From Crenobacter oryzisoli (GTDB lineage Bacteria > Pseudomonadota > Gammaproteobacteria > Burkholderiales > Chromobacteriaceae), in the NCBI RefSeq assembly GCF_030385785.1, contig NZ_JAUEDK010000044.1:1-36323 (forward strand): a DNA stretch of 36,323 nt. The letters are read 5' to 3'. The notes beneath the pieces are model-generated. The model ran no database searches. It was not told the DNA's origin and saw only the letters and a list, made by a program, of their open reading frames with translations. Position 1 is the stretch's first letter. Each line of letters begins with the position of its first letter. Positions 27,337-36,323 of the stretch are shown in pieces. The position numbers and the translations under genes are program-made.

Positions 27337-28581
27337 TCATGGCTTTATTCTACTCGCTAGCCAAGAAAGAGCGATGAAATCTACGGTTAACCGCACAGAC
27401 CATGCTGTGGCTGCCCCTAATGTGGCGTACTTGCCAATAAGGAATACCATTAGCAGGAGGTATGGAATTATTTCTATCGCATGAAGTGCTGCTGTTGTTC
27501 TTGATTGGCCTTGCGCTTGTATCTTCGCAAATGGTATCTGTGCTAATGAGTTAGAGATAAATCCAATTAGTAGAATGCGGAATACCATCGCGGGCTCGCC
27601 TGCATAATCCTTCCCCATCCAAAGTGTCAATATTTCATTGGCGAATATACAGACAGGGATAGCCATTGCGCTGCATGTGATTAACAAGCCGAGCAGGCTG
27701 TTTTTATAGAGCCTGCGATGCTGATGAGCATTCCTTTGATAACTAAGTTTTGGAAATAATGCTCTAGCTACAGCGCTAGGGATGGCGAGCATGCGCATTA
27801 TAGCTTCAGATGGTGCAGTATAAAATGCGACACGCTGTGAACCTAGAATGTGCGAAAGAATAAAGCGATCAAGATAGACCATGATAGGGCTTATTATGTT
27901 GCTAATGGTGACCCAACTGCCAAATTGAATAAGTGATTTCAACGTCTGAAAGTCAAAATTTTGCTGCCCTTTCGGCATGGCTCGTTGACACATGGCAAAA
28001 CTAACTAGTGCAGCGATAATTCGCCCCACAACCAGTCCGATGATGCTAGCCTGTAGACTATTGTTAATGAGTATTGCGAGTGCTGGTAGAGTTGCAATCA
28101 AAGAATTGGTGGCGATTTTTTGAATGTTTAGCTCGGCAAATCGTTCCGTTCCCTCAAGGTAGGCCAGCCACACTTGCCCTAATAAAAAGGCAGGAATGGC
28201 TAATGCGAGGACGCGAAAGCTGCTGCGGGCGTCTGTCGATATCTCATTGGGTATCTTGAGTAAGCTAGAAAGAGGGGCTGCGGAAAGCCATAAAATCGCG
28301 GCTGCCAGTGTACTAAGCAGAAAAACGACGCGTAATGAAGTTCCAACTATATTGCGTAATTTCTCTCCGTCATCACGGTGCATTGCTACTGCACGAATGA
28401 CTGAACGGGATAGGCCTGCGTCAAAAATACTTGCGTAACCAACAATTGCATACGCTAATGTAAATATGCCAAATTTTTCAACCCCCAATTTGCGAGCAAG
28501 AATGCCGATGGCAGGGATTGCGATCAGGCTGGGGATTGCAAAGCCAGCAATGTTCCAAGCGCTGTTTTTTATTAGACTCAT
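27337..28581 (-). CDS. wzx: Wzx-type oligosaccharide flippase
   Basis: 414 residues, about twelve membrane helices, MOP/PST superfamily. The start MSLIKNSAWNIAGFAIPSLIAIPAIGILARKLGVEKFGIF is the classic Wzx/RfbX opening. It moves undecaprenyl-PP-linked oligosaccharide units across the inner membrane. It begins one base after the rfbC stop, so it is the last gene of the galE-rfbBDAC-wzx unit. AT-richer than its rfb neighbours. Its presence beside an ABC exporter is notable; no Wzy polymerase was found nearby. Confidence 0.9.
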   Translation of the reverse strand: MSLIKNSAWNIAGFAIPSLIAIPAIGILARKLGVEKFGIFTLAYAIVGYASIFDAGLSRSVIRAVAMHRDDGEKLRNIVGTSLRVVFLLSTLAAAILWLSAAPLSSLLKIPNEISTDARSSFRVLALAIPAFLLGQVWLAYLEGTERFAELNIQKIATNSLIATLPALAILINNSLQASIIGLVVGRIIAALVSFAMCQRAMPKGQQNFDFQTLKSLIQFGSWVTISNIISPIMVYLDRFILSHILGSQRVAFYTAPSEAIMRMLAIPSAVARALFPKLSYQRNAHQHRRLYKNSLLGLLITCSAMAIPVCIFANEILTLWMGKDYAGEPAMVFRILLIGFISNSLAQIPFAKIQAQGQSRTTAALHAIEIIPYLLLMVFLIGKYATLGAATAWSVRLTVDFIALSWLASRIKP

Positions 28582-28582
28582 T

Positions 28583-29134
28583 TCAGGGGAAGAGTTCCTG
28601 ATGATTGTCGAGCAATGGAGCTCCTAAGTCATTAGCTGATAATTGCGGTGCATCTATAAGAGGCCATTTTATCGCAATAGTTATGTCATTCCATGCAATT
28701 GAACGGTCTAACTCCTTAAACCAGTAATCTGTCGTTTTGTATAAAAGCTCCGCCTCGCCGGTTAGCGTCAGGAAACCATGGGCAAATCCTTGAGGAATCC
28801 ATAGTTGGCGTTTGTTTTCCGCTGACAGGTTCACCCCTACCCACCGACCAAAGCTTGGTGAGGATCTCCGGATGTCCACCGCCACATCAAATACTTCTCC
28901 CACCACGCAACGTACCAGCTTCCCTTGTGCGTGTGGTGGCAATTGGTAGTGAAGACCGCGCAACACGCCCTTGACTGAGCGCGAATGGTTGTCTTGAACA
29001 AACGCTACCTTGTGGCCGATGGCTTCCTCGAATTTCTGCTGGTGGAAACTCTCGAAGAAGAAGCCGCGCTCATCTCCAAACACGGTCGGCTCGATGATCT
29101 TGACGTCGGGAATAGCAGTATCGATGACCTTCAT
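28583..29134 (-). CDS. rfbC: dTDP-4-dehydrorhamnose 3,5-epimerase
   Basis: 183 residues, RmlC cupin fold. Third step of dTDP-L-rhamnose synthesis. Motifs: PTVFGDERGFFFESF, catalytic-base region GVLRGLHYQ, KLVRCVVGEVFDVAVDIR with the conserved aspartate, and WIPQGFAHGFLTL. Starts by TAATG overlap with rfbA. Complete length. Confidence 0.97.
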   Translation of the reverse strand: MKVIDTAIPDVKIIEPTVFGDERGFFFESFHQQKFEEAIGHKVAFVQDNHSRSVKGVLRGLHYQLPPHAQGKLVRCVVGEVFDVAVDIRRSSPSFGRWVGVNLSAENKRQLWIPQGFAHGFLTLTGEAELLYKTTDYWFKELDRSIAWNDITIAIKWPLIDAPQLSANDLGAPLLDNHQELFP

Positions 29135-30015
29135 TAGTAGACGGTTTCTTTCAGCACATTTAATAGGTACTGGCCGTAGCCGATTCTCTTGAGTGGAGCG
29201 GCCAATCTGACTAGTTGATCAGCATCGATGTAGCCTAAGCGGTAAGCGATTTCTTCCAGACAGGCAACTTTCAACCCCTGACGGCTCTCGATGGTGGCGA
29301 TGAACTGGCTGGCTTCCAGCATCGATTCATGGGTGCCGGTGTCGAGCCAGGCGTAGCCTCGCCCCATGGTTTGGACGTCGAGGGTGCCTGCCTTCAGATA
29401 GGCTGCGTTGACGTCAGTGATTTCCAGTTCGCCGCGTGCTGATGGCTTGATCGACTTGGCGATGTCGACAACCTTTTCATCGTAAAAGTACAGGCCGGTG
29501 ACAGCGTAGTTCGACTTAGGATGGCTTGGTTTCTCGTCCAGGCTGATCGCCCTGCCGGCTTGGTCGAATTCCACCACGCCGTAGCGTTCCGGATCATGGA
29601 CATGGTAGGCGAACACGCTGGCGCCAATTTCCTTGCTGGTGGCATCTTTCAGCAGCTTGACGAAGTCGTGGCCATAAAAAATATTGTCGCCCAGTACCAG
29701 CGCCGAGTGAGCACCGTCGATGAACGACTCGCCGAGGATGAACGCTTGTGCCAATCCATCCGGACTCGGCTGCACGGTGTAGTGTAGGTTGATTCCCCAC
29801 TGGCTGCCATCGCCGAGCAGCTGTTCGAAGCGCGGGGTATCCGCCGGCGTCGAGATAATCAGGATGTCGCGAATGCCGGCCAGCATCAGAGTGCTGAGCG
29901 GGTAATAGATCATCGGCTTGTCGTAGATCGGCAGCAGCTGTTTGCTGACTGCGAGCGTAGCCGGATATAGGCGGGTGCCGGAACCACCGGCGAGGATGAT
30001 ACCTTTTCGTTTCAT
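29134..30015 (-). CDS. rfbA: Glucose-1-phosphate thymidylyltransferase
   Basis: 293 residues, RmlA short form. First step of the dTDP-L-rhamnose pathway: glucose-1-phosphate plus dTTP to dTDP-glucose. [58 protein letters not shown] and the C-terminal RIGYGQYLL are all standard. The 27-bp gap to rfbD is one of the few non-overlapping joins in the unit. Confidence 0.97.
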   Translation of the reverse strand: MKRKGIILAGGSGTRLYPATLAVSKQLLPIYDKPMIYYPLSTLMLAGIRDILIISTPADTPRFEQLLGDGSQWGINLHYTVQPSPDGLAQAFILGESFIDGAHSALVLGDNIFYGHDFVKLLKDATSKEIGASVFAYHVHDPERYGVVEFDQAGRAISLDEKPSHPKSNYAVTGLYFYDEKVVDIAKSIKPSARGELEITDVNAAYLKAGTLDVQTMGRGYAWLDTGTHESMLEASQFIATIESRQGLKVACLEEIAYRLGYIDADQLVRLAAPLKRIGYGQYLLNVLKETVY

Positions 30016-30042
30016 GCCTTATTTCGATGCCTTACTTCGTGT

Positions 30043-30936
30043 TCAGTCGTTCAGCTGAGCAAATACGTAGTCGATTCCTTGCCGCCAATTGGGGAGCGCC
30101 AAGCCAAAGGTCTGGGTCAGTTTAGTGCAATCCAGCCGCGAGTTGGCCGGCCGCGGGGCGGGCAGCGGATAGCCGCTGGTCGGGATCGGCTGAACCGTGT
30201 CGGGATGCAATGCCAGCTCAAACCCGACCTGTTCGGCCAAGCCGATCACGTGCCGGGCGTAGTCGTACCAGCTGGTGCTGCCCGAGGCCGTCAGATGGTA
30301 CGTGCCGAACGGGAAGACCTCAGCGGGTTGATGCAAGTAACGTCCCAGCAGCTGAGAAGTTACATCCGCGATCAGGGCTGCAGAGGTCGGGGCGCCGAAC
30401 TGATCGGCGACAACGGACAGACTGGTGCGCTCTCGGGCCAACCGGAGTATGGTTTTCAGGAAGTTGTTGCCGTGTGCGCCGACTACCCAACTGGTGCGCA
30501 GGATCAGGTAGCGGCAGCCGCTGGCACGGATTGCCTGTTCACCTTCCCATTTGCTGCGGCCGTATACCGATTGTGGGTTGGTAGCGTCATCTTCGACATA
30601 GGCACTGTCTTTTTGTCCATCGAACACGTAGTCGGTCGAGTAGTGGACCAGTAGCGCGTTGTGCCGAGTAGCCCAGTCGGCTAGCCGTGCTGGGGCTTGG
30701 GCGTTGATCGCCATTGCGACGTCTTGTTCGGACTCGGCCCGGTCGACCGCAGTGTAGGCGGCCGGGTTGACAATGATGTCCGGTTGGAAGCGGTCGAGCA
30801 CCGCCTCGAGGTTGGCTGAATCGGCCAAGTCGAGCTGCTGACGGTCGCAGGCGAGAATCTCGCCGAGTGGCGCCAGTGCGCGCTGTAGCTCGAAGCCGAC
30901 CTGGCCGTTGGCGCCGGTAATCAGGATGCGGGTCAT
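30043..30936 (-). CDS. rfbD: dTDP-4-dehydrorhamnose reductase
   Basis: 297 residues, RmlD. Last step to dTDP-L-rhamnose using NAD(P)H. Cofactor loop GANGQVG (8-14), NPAAYTAVDRAE, YSTDYVFDG and catalytic YGRSKWEGE, then LRTSWVVGAHGNNF. The ATG at 30936 lies one base after the rfbB stop. Confidence 0.97.
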   Translation of the reverse strand: MTRILITGANGQVGFELQRALAPLGEILACDRQQLDLADSANLEAVLDRFQPDIIVNPAAYTAVDRAESEQDVAMAINAQAPARLADWATRHNALLVHYSTDYVFDGQKDSAYVEDDATNPQSVYGRSKWEGEQAIRASGCRYLILRTSWVVGAHGNNFLKTILRLARERTSLSVVADQFGAPTSAALIADVTSQLLGRYLHQPAEVFPFGTYHLTASGSTSWYDYARHVIGLAEQVGFELALHPDTVQPIPTSGYPLPAPRPANSRLDCTKLTQTFGLALPNWRQGIDYVFAQLND

Positions 30937-30937
30937 C

Positions 30938-31996
30938 TCAGGCTCCGTATTGGGTGGCTACCCAGTCGCGGTAGGCGCCACTGGTGACGTTACGCACCCA
31001 GTCCTGATTGTCCAAGTACCAAGCGACAGTCTTGCGGATACCGCTATCGAAAGTCTCGGCCGGCTTCCAGCCCAGCTCGCGTTCCAACTTGCGTGCATCG
31101 ATCGCGTAGCGACGGTCGTGGCCTGAGCGGTCTTGCACGAAGGTGATCTGACTGGCATAGCGCTTGCCGTCGGCGCGCGGTTTCAGCTCGTCGAGGATAG
31201 TGCAGATGGTGTGTATCACCTCGAGGTTGGGCTTCTCGTTCCAGCCGCCGACGTTGTAGGTCTCACCGGGCGTGCCGGCCTCCAGCACGCGGCGGATCGC
31301 GGCACAGTGGTCTTTCACATACAGCCAGTCGCGTACCTGCTGACCATCGCCGTAGATCGGTAGCAGCTTGCCGGCCAGAGCATTCAGGATCATCAGCGGG
31401 ATCAGCTTCTCTGGGAAGTGGTACGGGCCGTAGTTGTTCGAACAGTTGGTGGTCAGCACCGGCAGGCCGTAGGTGTGGTGCCAGGCGCGGACAAGATGGT
31501 CGGAGGCCGCCTTGGACGCCGAGTAAGGGCTGTTCGGCTCGTAGGGATGGGTCTCGGCAAAAGGGGCATCGTCCGGTGACAGCGTGCCGTAGACCTCGTC
31601 GGTGGACACGTGCAGGAAGCGGAACGTCTGCTTGGCTTCGCCGCTCAGCTCGTTCCAGTAACCGCGTACCGCCTCGAGTAAATTGAAGGTGCCGACCACA
31701 TTGGTCTGGATGAACTCGCCCGGCCCATGGATCGAGCGGTCGACATGGCTTTCGGCGGCGAAGTTGATTACCGCGCGTGGCTTGTGCTCGGCCAGCAGCC
31801 GCGCGACCAGTTCGCGGTCGCAGATGTCACCGCGTACGAAAAGATGGCGCGGAACGTCCTTCAGTGAGGCGAGGGTGTCGAGGTTGCCGGCGTAGGTGAG
31901 CTTGTCGAGGTTGATGACGGGCTCATTGGAGCCAGCCAGCCAGTCGAGTACGAAGTTGCCGCCGATGAAGCCGGCGCCGCCGGTGACGAGGATCAT
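30938..31996 (-). CDS. rfbB: dTDP-glucose 4,6-dehydratase
   Basis: 352 residues, RmlB. Converts dTDP-glucose to the 4-keto-6-deoxy intermediate. [10 protein letters not shown] (6-15), [10 protein letters not shown], the STDEVYGTL catalytic Asp-Glu pair, [12 protein letters not shown] and [14 protein letters not shown] are diagnostic. It follows galE after 58 bp, which contain no recognisable gene or strong promoter. Confidence 0.98.
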   Translation of the reverse strand: MILVTGGAGFIGGNFVLDWLAGSNEPVINLDKLTYAGNLDTLASLKDVPRHLFVRGDICDRELVARLLAEHKPRAVINFAAESHVDRSIHGPGEFIQTNVVGTFNLLEAVRGYWNELSGEAKQTFRFLHVSTDEVYGTLSPDDAPFAETHPYEPNSPYSASKAASDHLVRAWHHTYGLPVLTTNCSNNYGPYHFPEKLIPLMILNALAGKLLPIYGDGQQVRDWLYVKDHCAAIRRVLEAGTPGETYNVGGWNEKPNLEVIHTICTILDELKPRADGKRYASQITFVQDRSGHDRRYAIDARKLERELGWKPAETFDSGIRKTVAWYLDNQDWVRNVTSGAYRDWVATQYGA

Positions 31997-32054
31997 CCGA
32001 TGTGCCCTTGCGTGAGTCTTGGGTTAAGACCGAGCAGCACTACTAGTGACTCGG

Positions 32055-33059
32055 CTACGGGTAGCCGGCCGGGTTCTGACTTTGCCAGTGCCAGCAGTCG
32101 CGGCAGATGTCATCGAGGCTACGTTTTGTTTGCCAGCCCAGCGTGCTCAGGGCAAGGCTCGGGTCGGCATAGTATTCCGGGAGATCGCCCGGACGGCGGG
32201 CGACCAGCTCATAGGGAATCTCGCGACCGCTCGCTTTTGCAAAGGCGGCGATGACCTCCAATACGGAATAGCCGCGCCCTGCACCAAGGTTAAGGGCCAT
32301 CAGTCCCTGACGTTGCTGCAAGGCTTCTAAGGCCTTGACGTGACCCAGTGCCAAATCGACGACATGAATGTAGTCGCGTACCCCGGTGCCGTCTGGGGTC
32401 GGGTAGTCGTTGCCGAACACTTTAAGCTTGGCGAGCTTGCCGACGGCGACCTGGCTGATGAACGGCATCAGGTTGTTGGGGATGCCGTTCGGATCCTCGC
32501 CGATCTGGCCGCTTTCGTGAGCGCCCACCGGGTTGAAGTAGCGCAGGCTGGCAATGCGCCAGTCCGGCTCTGCGACAACCAAATCCTGCAGCACCTGCTC
32601 AATCATGGCCTTGGTGCGCCCGTAGGGATTGACCGGGGCAAACGGCATCGACTCCTTGTATTGCACCGTCCCCGGATCGCCATACACCGTCGCCGACGAG
32701 CTGAACACGAACTGCTTCACGCCATGACTACGCATCGCGGCAAGGAGCGTCAGCGTGCCGGTGACGTTGGTGTCGTAGTACTCCAGCGGCTTGGCGACCG
32801 ATTCGCCGACTGCCTTCAGCCCGGCGAAGTGGATCACCGCGTCGATCGGGTAACGGAACACCGCATCGAGCGTCGCCGCGTCGCGGATATCGCCTTCGAC
32901 GAACTGCAGCGTCTTGCCGGTCAGCGCCTGCACGCGGCGCAGTGACTCTGCCTTGCTGTTGCACAGGTTGTCGAGCACGACCAGCTCAAAGCCGGCGTTG
33001 AGTAGCTCCAGGCAGGTGTGCGAGCCGATATAGCCGGCGCCGCCGGTGACCAAAATCAT
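32055..33059 (-). CDS. galE: UDP-glucose 4-epimerase
   Basis: 334 residues. Interconverts UDP-glucose and UDP-galactose (possibly also the N-acetyl forms). GGAGYIGSHTCLELL (6-20), HFAGLKAVGES, SSSATVYG, NPYGRTKAMIEQ and RYFNPVGAHESGQIGEDP are typical GalE. First gene of the minus-strand galE-rfb-wzx unit. The ATG at 33059 gives the canonical [14 protein letters not shown] start, yet no Shine-Dalgarno sequence precedes it. A sigma70-like promoter ends only four bases upstream, so the mRNA may be leaderless. Confidence 0.95.
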   Translation of the reverse strand: MILVTGGAGYIGSHTCLELLNAGFELVVLDNLCNSKAESLRRVQALTGKTLQFVEGDIRDAATLDAVFRYPIDAVIHFAGLKAVGESVAKPLEYYDTNVTGTLTLLAAMRSHGVKQFVFSSSATVYGDPGTVQYKESMPFAPVNPYGRTKAMIEQVLQDLVVAEPDWRIASLRYFNPVGAHESGQIGEDPNGIPNNLMPFISQVAVGKLAKLKVFGNDYPTPDGTGVRDYIHVVDLALGHVKALEALQQRQGLMALNLGAGRGYSVLEVIAAFAKASGREIPYELVARRPGDLPEYYADPSLALSTLGWQTKRSLDDICRDCWHWQSQNPAGYP

Positions 33060-33063
33060 CGCT

Positions 33064-33093
33064 ATTACATTTCGTACTTGTTAGCAGGGTCAA
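33064..33093 (-). promoter_or_regulatory. Candidate galE promoter, possibly leaderless
   Basis: Minus strand TTGACC (33093-33088) and TGTAAT (33069-33064) each match sigma70 consensus at five of six positions with an 18-nt spacer. Only four nt separate the -10 from the galE ATG, which would put the transcript start on or beside the A of ATG. Confidence 0.4.
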
Positions 33094-33387
33094 GCATTTT
33101 CGCACAGTTCTACGCCGTGGCTAAGCAGAGAGCATGCCATGATGGTGCAGGCCCCAAGGGGAGCGGCCTGCCGGCATGGTCGGCTGTGGCCGATGCGCTG
33201 GGATCAAGACAGGGCAAGGCTTTGCGGTGAGCAGGGGGAAGGTGCAATGACTGTCGGCGAAATGCCACGTACCTGCCAGACGTTTGACCTTTGGGCTACC
33301 AAGAGAATGGCAATGCGGCTGGCATTGCAGACTAGGCTTGTCGCGGGATGTGTGGCTAGCAATGTTCTTTATGAAACGCAATTCCAC

Positions 33388-33415
33388 TTGGTGGAAAATG
33401 TCGCAATTTTATAAT
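33388..33415 (+). promoter_or_regulatory. Candidate pntAA promoter
   Basis: A perfect -10 TATAAT (33410-33415) with -35-like TTGGTG (33388-33393), 16-nt spacer, about 120 nt before the pntAA ATG. A second possible -10 (TAGAAT, 33445-33450) lies downstream with a poorer -35 fit. Confidence 0.45.
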
Positions 33416-33538
33416 TTCGTTGCGCTTTAACAAAACTCGTGCTTTAGAATTAGGCACGACTCGTCCGTCTGGCTGAGGCACCTGCACGGTCGTTCGCTAC
33501 AACATCACTTGCTACTCAATCAGAAAGAAAGGGAACCC

Positions 33539-34705
33539 ATGCAGATCGCCATTGTGGCCGAGCGCGTGGCCAACGAGACGCGCGTCGCCGCCACACCGGA
33601 AACGGTGAAAAAACTCGTCGGCCTCGGGCATTCGGTGGTGGTGGAGAAAGGCGCCGGGGTGGCTTCGGCCGTGCCCGACAGCGCCTACCAGGCGGCGGGG
33701 GCGAGCATCGCCGCCAGTCGGGCGTCGGCGCTGGCCGCCGGCGACATCGTGCTGACGGTGCGGGCGCTGCCCGCCGAGGACATCGCACAGCTGAAGGACG
33801 GGGCGGTGCTGATCGGCATGCTCGCGCCGTACAGCAACCCCGACCTGCCGAAGCTGGCCGCCAAGCAGGCGTCGGCGTTCGCGATGGAGCTGCTGCCGCG
33901 CACCACCCGCGCCCAGTCCATGGACGTGCTGTCCAGCCAGAACAACATCGCCGGCTACAAGGCGGTGCTGCTCGCCAACCACTATTACCCGCGCTTCATG
34001 CCGATGCTGATGACCGCTGCCGGCACGGTGAAGCCGGCGCGGGTGCTGATCCTCGGCGTCGGCGTGGCCGGCCTGCAGGCGATCGCCACCGCCAAGCGCC
34101 TCGGCGCGGTGGTCGAGGCGTTCGACGTGCGGCCGTCCACCAAGGAACAGGTCGAATCGCTCGGCGCCAAGTTCGTCGAGGTGCCGATGACCGACGCGGA
34201 GAAGGCCGCCAACGACGGCGTGTACGCCAAGGAGATGTCCGAGGACTACCAGCGCCGCCAGACCGAGCTAGTCGACAAGCACGCCAAGCAGGCCGACATC
34301 GTGATCACCACCGCGCTGATCCCCGGCAAGCCGGCGCCGCGCCTGTTGTCCGCCGCCACCGTGGCGGCGATGAAGCCGGGCAGCGTGATCGTCGACATGG
34401 CGGCCGAGAGCGGCGGCAACGTCGAATCGACCCGCTGTGGCGAGGTGGTGCACACCGACAACGGCGTCACCGTGGTCGGCACGGCCAACCTGCCGGGCCT
34501 GATGGCCGGCGATGCCTCGGCGCTGTACGCCAAGAACCTGCTGACCTTCCTGAGCCTGATGCTCACCAAGGAAGGCTTCTCGATCAATCTGGAAGACGAG
34601 CTGCTGGCCGCCACGCTGGTGACCCACGCCGGCGAACTGCGCTTCGGCCAGGCTGCCCCGGCCGCCGCTTCCGCCGCCCCGGCTGCCGTCCAGGCCGGCG
34701 CGTGA
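33539..34705 (+). CDS. pntA: NAD(P) transhydrogenase subunit alpha, part 1 (NAD-binding, PntAA)
   Basis: 388 residues from the ATG at 33539, preceded by the ribosome site AGAAAGGGA. Binds NAD(H) as domain I of the proton-translocating transhydrogenase. Motifs: [49 protein letters not shown], Rossmann [18 protein letters not shown] and the mobile-loop region [19 protein letters not shown]. The short length and separate membrane part show the three-gene (PntAA/PntAB/PntB) organisation. Very GC-rich. It supplies NADPH and is not related to the polysaccharide genes. Confidence 0.97.
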   Translation: MQIAIVAERVANETRVAATPETVKKLVGLGHSVVVEKGAGVASAVPDSAYQAAGASIAASRASALAAGDIVLTVRALPAEDIAQLKDGAVLIGMLAPYSNPDLPKLAAKQASAFAMELLPRTTRAQSMDVLSSQNNIAGYKAVLLANHYYPRFMPMLMTAAGTVKPARVLILGVGVAGLQAIATAKRLGAVVEAFDVRPSTKEQVESLGAKFVEVPMTDAEKAANDGVYAKEMSEDYQRRQTELVDKHAKQADIVITTALIPGKPAPRLLSAATVAAMKPGSVIVDMAAESGGNVESTRCGEVVHTDNGVTVVGTANLPGLMAGDASALYAKNLLTFLSLMLTKEGFSINLEDELLAATLVTHAGELRFGQAAPAAASAAPAAVQAGA

Positions 34706-34724
34706 CCGCATTCAGGAGAGTTTC

Positions 34725-35024
34725 ATGGTTGTAGATCCGTTTATCACCAGCCTGACCGTGTTCGTGCTGGCCGTGTTCGTCGGCTACCACGTGGTCTGGA
34801 ACGTCACCCCGGCGCTGCACACCCCGCTGATGGCGGTGACCAATGCCATCTCGGGCATCATCATCGTCGGCGCCCTGCTGCAGGTGGTCGACATCAACGG
34901 TGCACAGCTCACGCTGACCTCGGTGCTCGGCGCGATCGGCATCTTCCTCGCCAGCATCAACATCTTCGGCGGCTTCCTGGTGACCCAGCGCATGCTCGAC
35001 ATGTTCAAGAAGAAGCAACGCTAA
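34725..35024 (+). CDS. pntAB: NAD(P) transhydrogenase subunit alpha, part 2 (membrane, PntAB)
   Basis: 99 residues with three membrane helices: [39 protein letters not shown] is diagnostic, ending [16 protein letters not shown]. Part of the proton channel. AGGAG ribosome site upstream; 19 bp after pntAA. Confidence 0.96.
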   Translation: MVVDPFITSLTVFVLAVFVGYHVVWNVTPALHTPLMAVTNAISGIIIVGALLQVVDINGAQLTLTSVLGAIGIFLASINIFGGFLVTQRMLDMFKKKQR

Positions 35025-35036
35025 GGAGCCGACCCG

Positions 35037-36323
35037 ATGATCAATCTTTCTGCAATTCTCTATCTGGTCGCGGCGGTGCTGTTCGTCCTCGCGCTCAAGG
35101 GGCTGTCGTCGCCGACCTCGGCGCGACGCGGTAACACCTTCGGCATGATCGGCATGGTGATCGCCGTGGTCACCACGCTGATGATCATGGACAAGCCGGT
35201 GTGGGCGCTGCTCGGTGGCGCGATCGCCGCCGGCGCGCTGATCGGCACCTGGAAGGCCAAGACGGTCGAGATGACCGGCATGCCGGAACTGGTGGCGGCG
35301 ATGCACTCGCTGGTCGGTCTGTCAGCGGTGCTGATCGCCGTGGCCGCGATCTTCCACACCGGCCAGGAGCACACCCCGGTCCAGAAGGTCGAGCTGTTCA
35401 TCGGCGCCTTCATCGGCGCGATCACCTTCACCGCGTCGGTGATCGCCTACGGCAAGCTGTCCGGCAAGTTCGGCTCCAAGGCGGTGTCGTTCGGCGGCCA
35501 GCACCTGTTGAACCTGGTGCTGGCGCTCTCGATGGTCGGCTTCGGTCTCGCCTACTTCGTCACCGACAGCCACGCCGCCTTCCTGGCGATGCTGGCGGTG
35601 GCGCTGGTGCTGGGCGTGACCTTGATCATCCCGATCGGCGGCGCCGACATGCCGGTGGTGGTGTCGATGCTGAACTCGTACTCGGGCTGGGCGGCCGCCG
35701 GCATCGGCTTCACGCTGAACAACCCGGTGCTGATCATCGCCGGTGCCTGCGTCGGCTCGTCCGGTGCGATCCTGTCGTACATCATGTGCAAGGCGATGAA
35801 CCGCTCGATCGTGTCGGTGCTGCTCGGCGGCTTCGGCGCCGAGGCGGCCGCCGGTGGCAGTGCGGCGTCCGGGCCGAAGAATTACAAGTCCGGCTCGGCC
35901 GACGATGCGGCGTTCCTGATGGGCAACGCCGACAGCGTGATCATCGTGCCGGGTTACGGCCTGGCGGTGTCGCGCGCCCAGCACGCGCTGCAGGAGTTCG
36001 CCGACAAGCTGACCGAGAAGGGGGTCAACGTGCGCTACGCGATCCACCCGGTGGCCGGCCGGATGCCGGGGCACATGAACGTGCTGCTGGCCGAAGCCGA
36101 AGTGCCGTACGAGCAGGTGCTGGAGATGGAAGAGATCAACTCCGACTTCTCCAACACCGACGTGGTGCTGGTGATCGGCGCCAACGACGTGGTGAACCCG
36201 GCGGCGCAGAAGGACAAGGGCAGCCCGATCTACGGCATGCCGATCCTGGAGGCGTACAAGGCGCGCACCACCATCGTGGTGAAACGCTCGATGAACGCCG
36301 GCTATGCCGGGCTCGACAACGAG
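35037..36323 (+). CDS. pntB: NAD(P) transhydrogenase subunit beta (PntB), 3' end outside window
   Basis: 429 residues visible from the ATG at 35037 (AAGGAGCC ribosome site). The usual length is about 460, so only some 30 residues are missing at the right edge. Membrane domain II (about eight or nine helices, with GSVIAYGKLSGKFGSKAV-like RxxKLxG and GADMPVVVSMLNSYSGWAAAG) is followed by the NADP-binding domain III (VIIVPGYGLAVSRAQHALQE, IHPVAGRMPGHMNVLLAEA, VIGANDVVNPAAQ, MNAGYAG). Frame intact to the window end. Confidence 0.97.
   Translation, partial: MINLSAILYLVAAVLFVLALKGLSSPTSARRGNTFGMIGMVIAVVTTLMIMDKPVWALLGGAIAAGALIGTWKAKTVEMTGMPELVAAMHSLVGLSAVLIAVAAIFHTGQEHTPVQKVELFIGAFIGAITFTASVIAYGKLSGKFGSKAVSFGGQHLLNLVLALSMVGFGLAYFVTDSHAAFLAMLAVALVLGVTLIIPIGGADMPVVVSMLNSYSGWAAAGIGFTLNNPVLIIAGACVGSSGAILSYIMCKAMNRSIVSVLLGGFGAEAAAGGSAASGPKNYKSGSADDAAFLMGNADSVIIVPGYGLAVSRAQHALQEFADKLTEKGVNVRYAIHPVAGRMPGHMNVLLAEAEVPYEQVLEMEEINSDFSNTDVVLVIGANDVVNPAAQKDKGSPIYGMPILEAYKARTTIVVKRSMNAGYAGLDNE

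Larger units (their letters stand above)
33060..33538. other. Divergent intergenic region between galE and pntAA
   Basis: 479 bp holding start signals for two divergent units. A plus-strand open frame of 91 codons (33139-33414) shows no recognisable domain and overlaps the presumed pnt promoter, so it is not called. It marks the switch from the polysaccharide region to housekeeping DNA. Confidence 0.6.

Noticed and set aside
32052-32067. Hairpin CGGCTA-cggg-TAGCCG covering the galE stop codon
   Set aside because: Short stem and no T-run in the galE direction; also the unit continues into rfbB, so a terminator is unlikely.
33139-33414. 91-codon plus-strand frame before pntAA
   Set aside because: No recognisable protein features and it covers the likely promoter region.
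34584-36074. Long minus-strand open frames opposite pntAA, pntAB and pntB
   Set aside because: Low-complexity Arg/His/Gly/Asp-rich translations typical of antisense GC-rich genes; the plus strand carries clear transhydrogenase subunits.

Overview
The window is a surface-polysaccharide (O-antigen type) gene region of a Gram-negative bacterium, flanked on the right by the NAD(P) transhydrogenase genes pntAA, pntAB and pntB (cut by the window end) and on the left by an IS3-family insertion sequence. The GC-rich pnt genes, the split PntAA/PntAB subunits and the gene families fit a betaproteobacterium, perhaps Neisseriales/Chromobacteriaceae. That placement is an inference from style, not from a marker gene. 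By eye, base composition is mosaic: pnt is very GC-rich, galE-rfb and manC-manB-gmd-rmd are intermediate, and the 2.1-11.05 kb block, wzx and parts of the glycosyltransferase genes are clearly AT-richer. This is the usual look of transferred O-antigen modules.

Layout. (1) 1-1673: IS3-family element with overlapping orfA/orfB and an A7G slippery site. (2) 2117-11046, minus strand: eight tightly coupled genes, most joined by ATGA stop/start overlaps. In transcription order they encode a tandem two-domain nucleotidyltransferase (GTG start), GtrA-like flippase, GT2 glycosyltransferase, short GDPD-like phosphodiesterase, GT-C-like membrane protein fused to a PRK/uridine-kinase domain, HAD phosphatase, class II aldolase, and GT-C-like membrane protein with a C-terminal beta-sandwich. 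(3) 11274-13576: nested, decayed IS110/IS1111-type elements. (4) 14366-27113, plus strand: manC, manB, wzm, wzt, a methyltransferase, a double GT4 enzyme, gmd, rmd and two more GT4 enzymes. This is a GDP-D-rhamnose, ABC-transporter-dependent polymer cluster of the Pseudomonas A-band / E. coli O9a type. (5) 27337-33059, minus strand: galE, rfbB, rfbD, rfbA, rfbC, wzx, supplying UDP-Gal and dTDP-L-rhamnose plus a flippase. (6) 33539-end: pntAA, pntAB, pntB.

How it fits together. ManC and ManB make GDP-mannose, Gmd and Rmd convert it to GDP-D-rhamnose, and four GT4 domains in three proteins probably build the chain on undecaprenyl-PP. The methyltransferase may cap the non-reducing end, and Wzt (with a C-terminal glycan-binding domain) and Wzm export the chain. 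The eight-gene minus-strand operon looks like a self-contained module that makes, activates, lipid-links, flips and transfers an unusual substituent. Its enzyme combination does not match any nucleotide-sugar pathway I can name, and it is the best candidate here for an undescribed system. No initiating transferase (WecA/WbpL/WbaP), Wzy polymerase or WaaL ligase was recognised, and I saw no tRNA, rRNA or CRISPR array.
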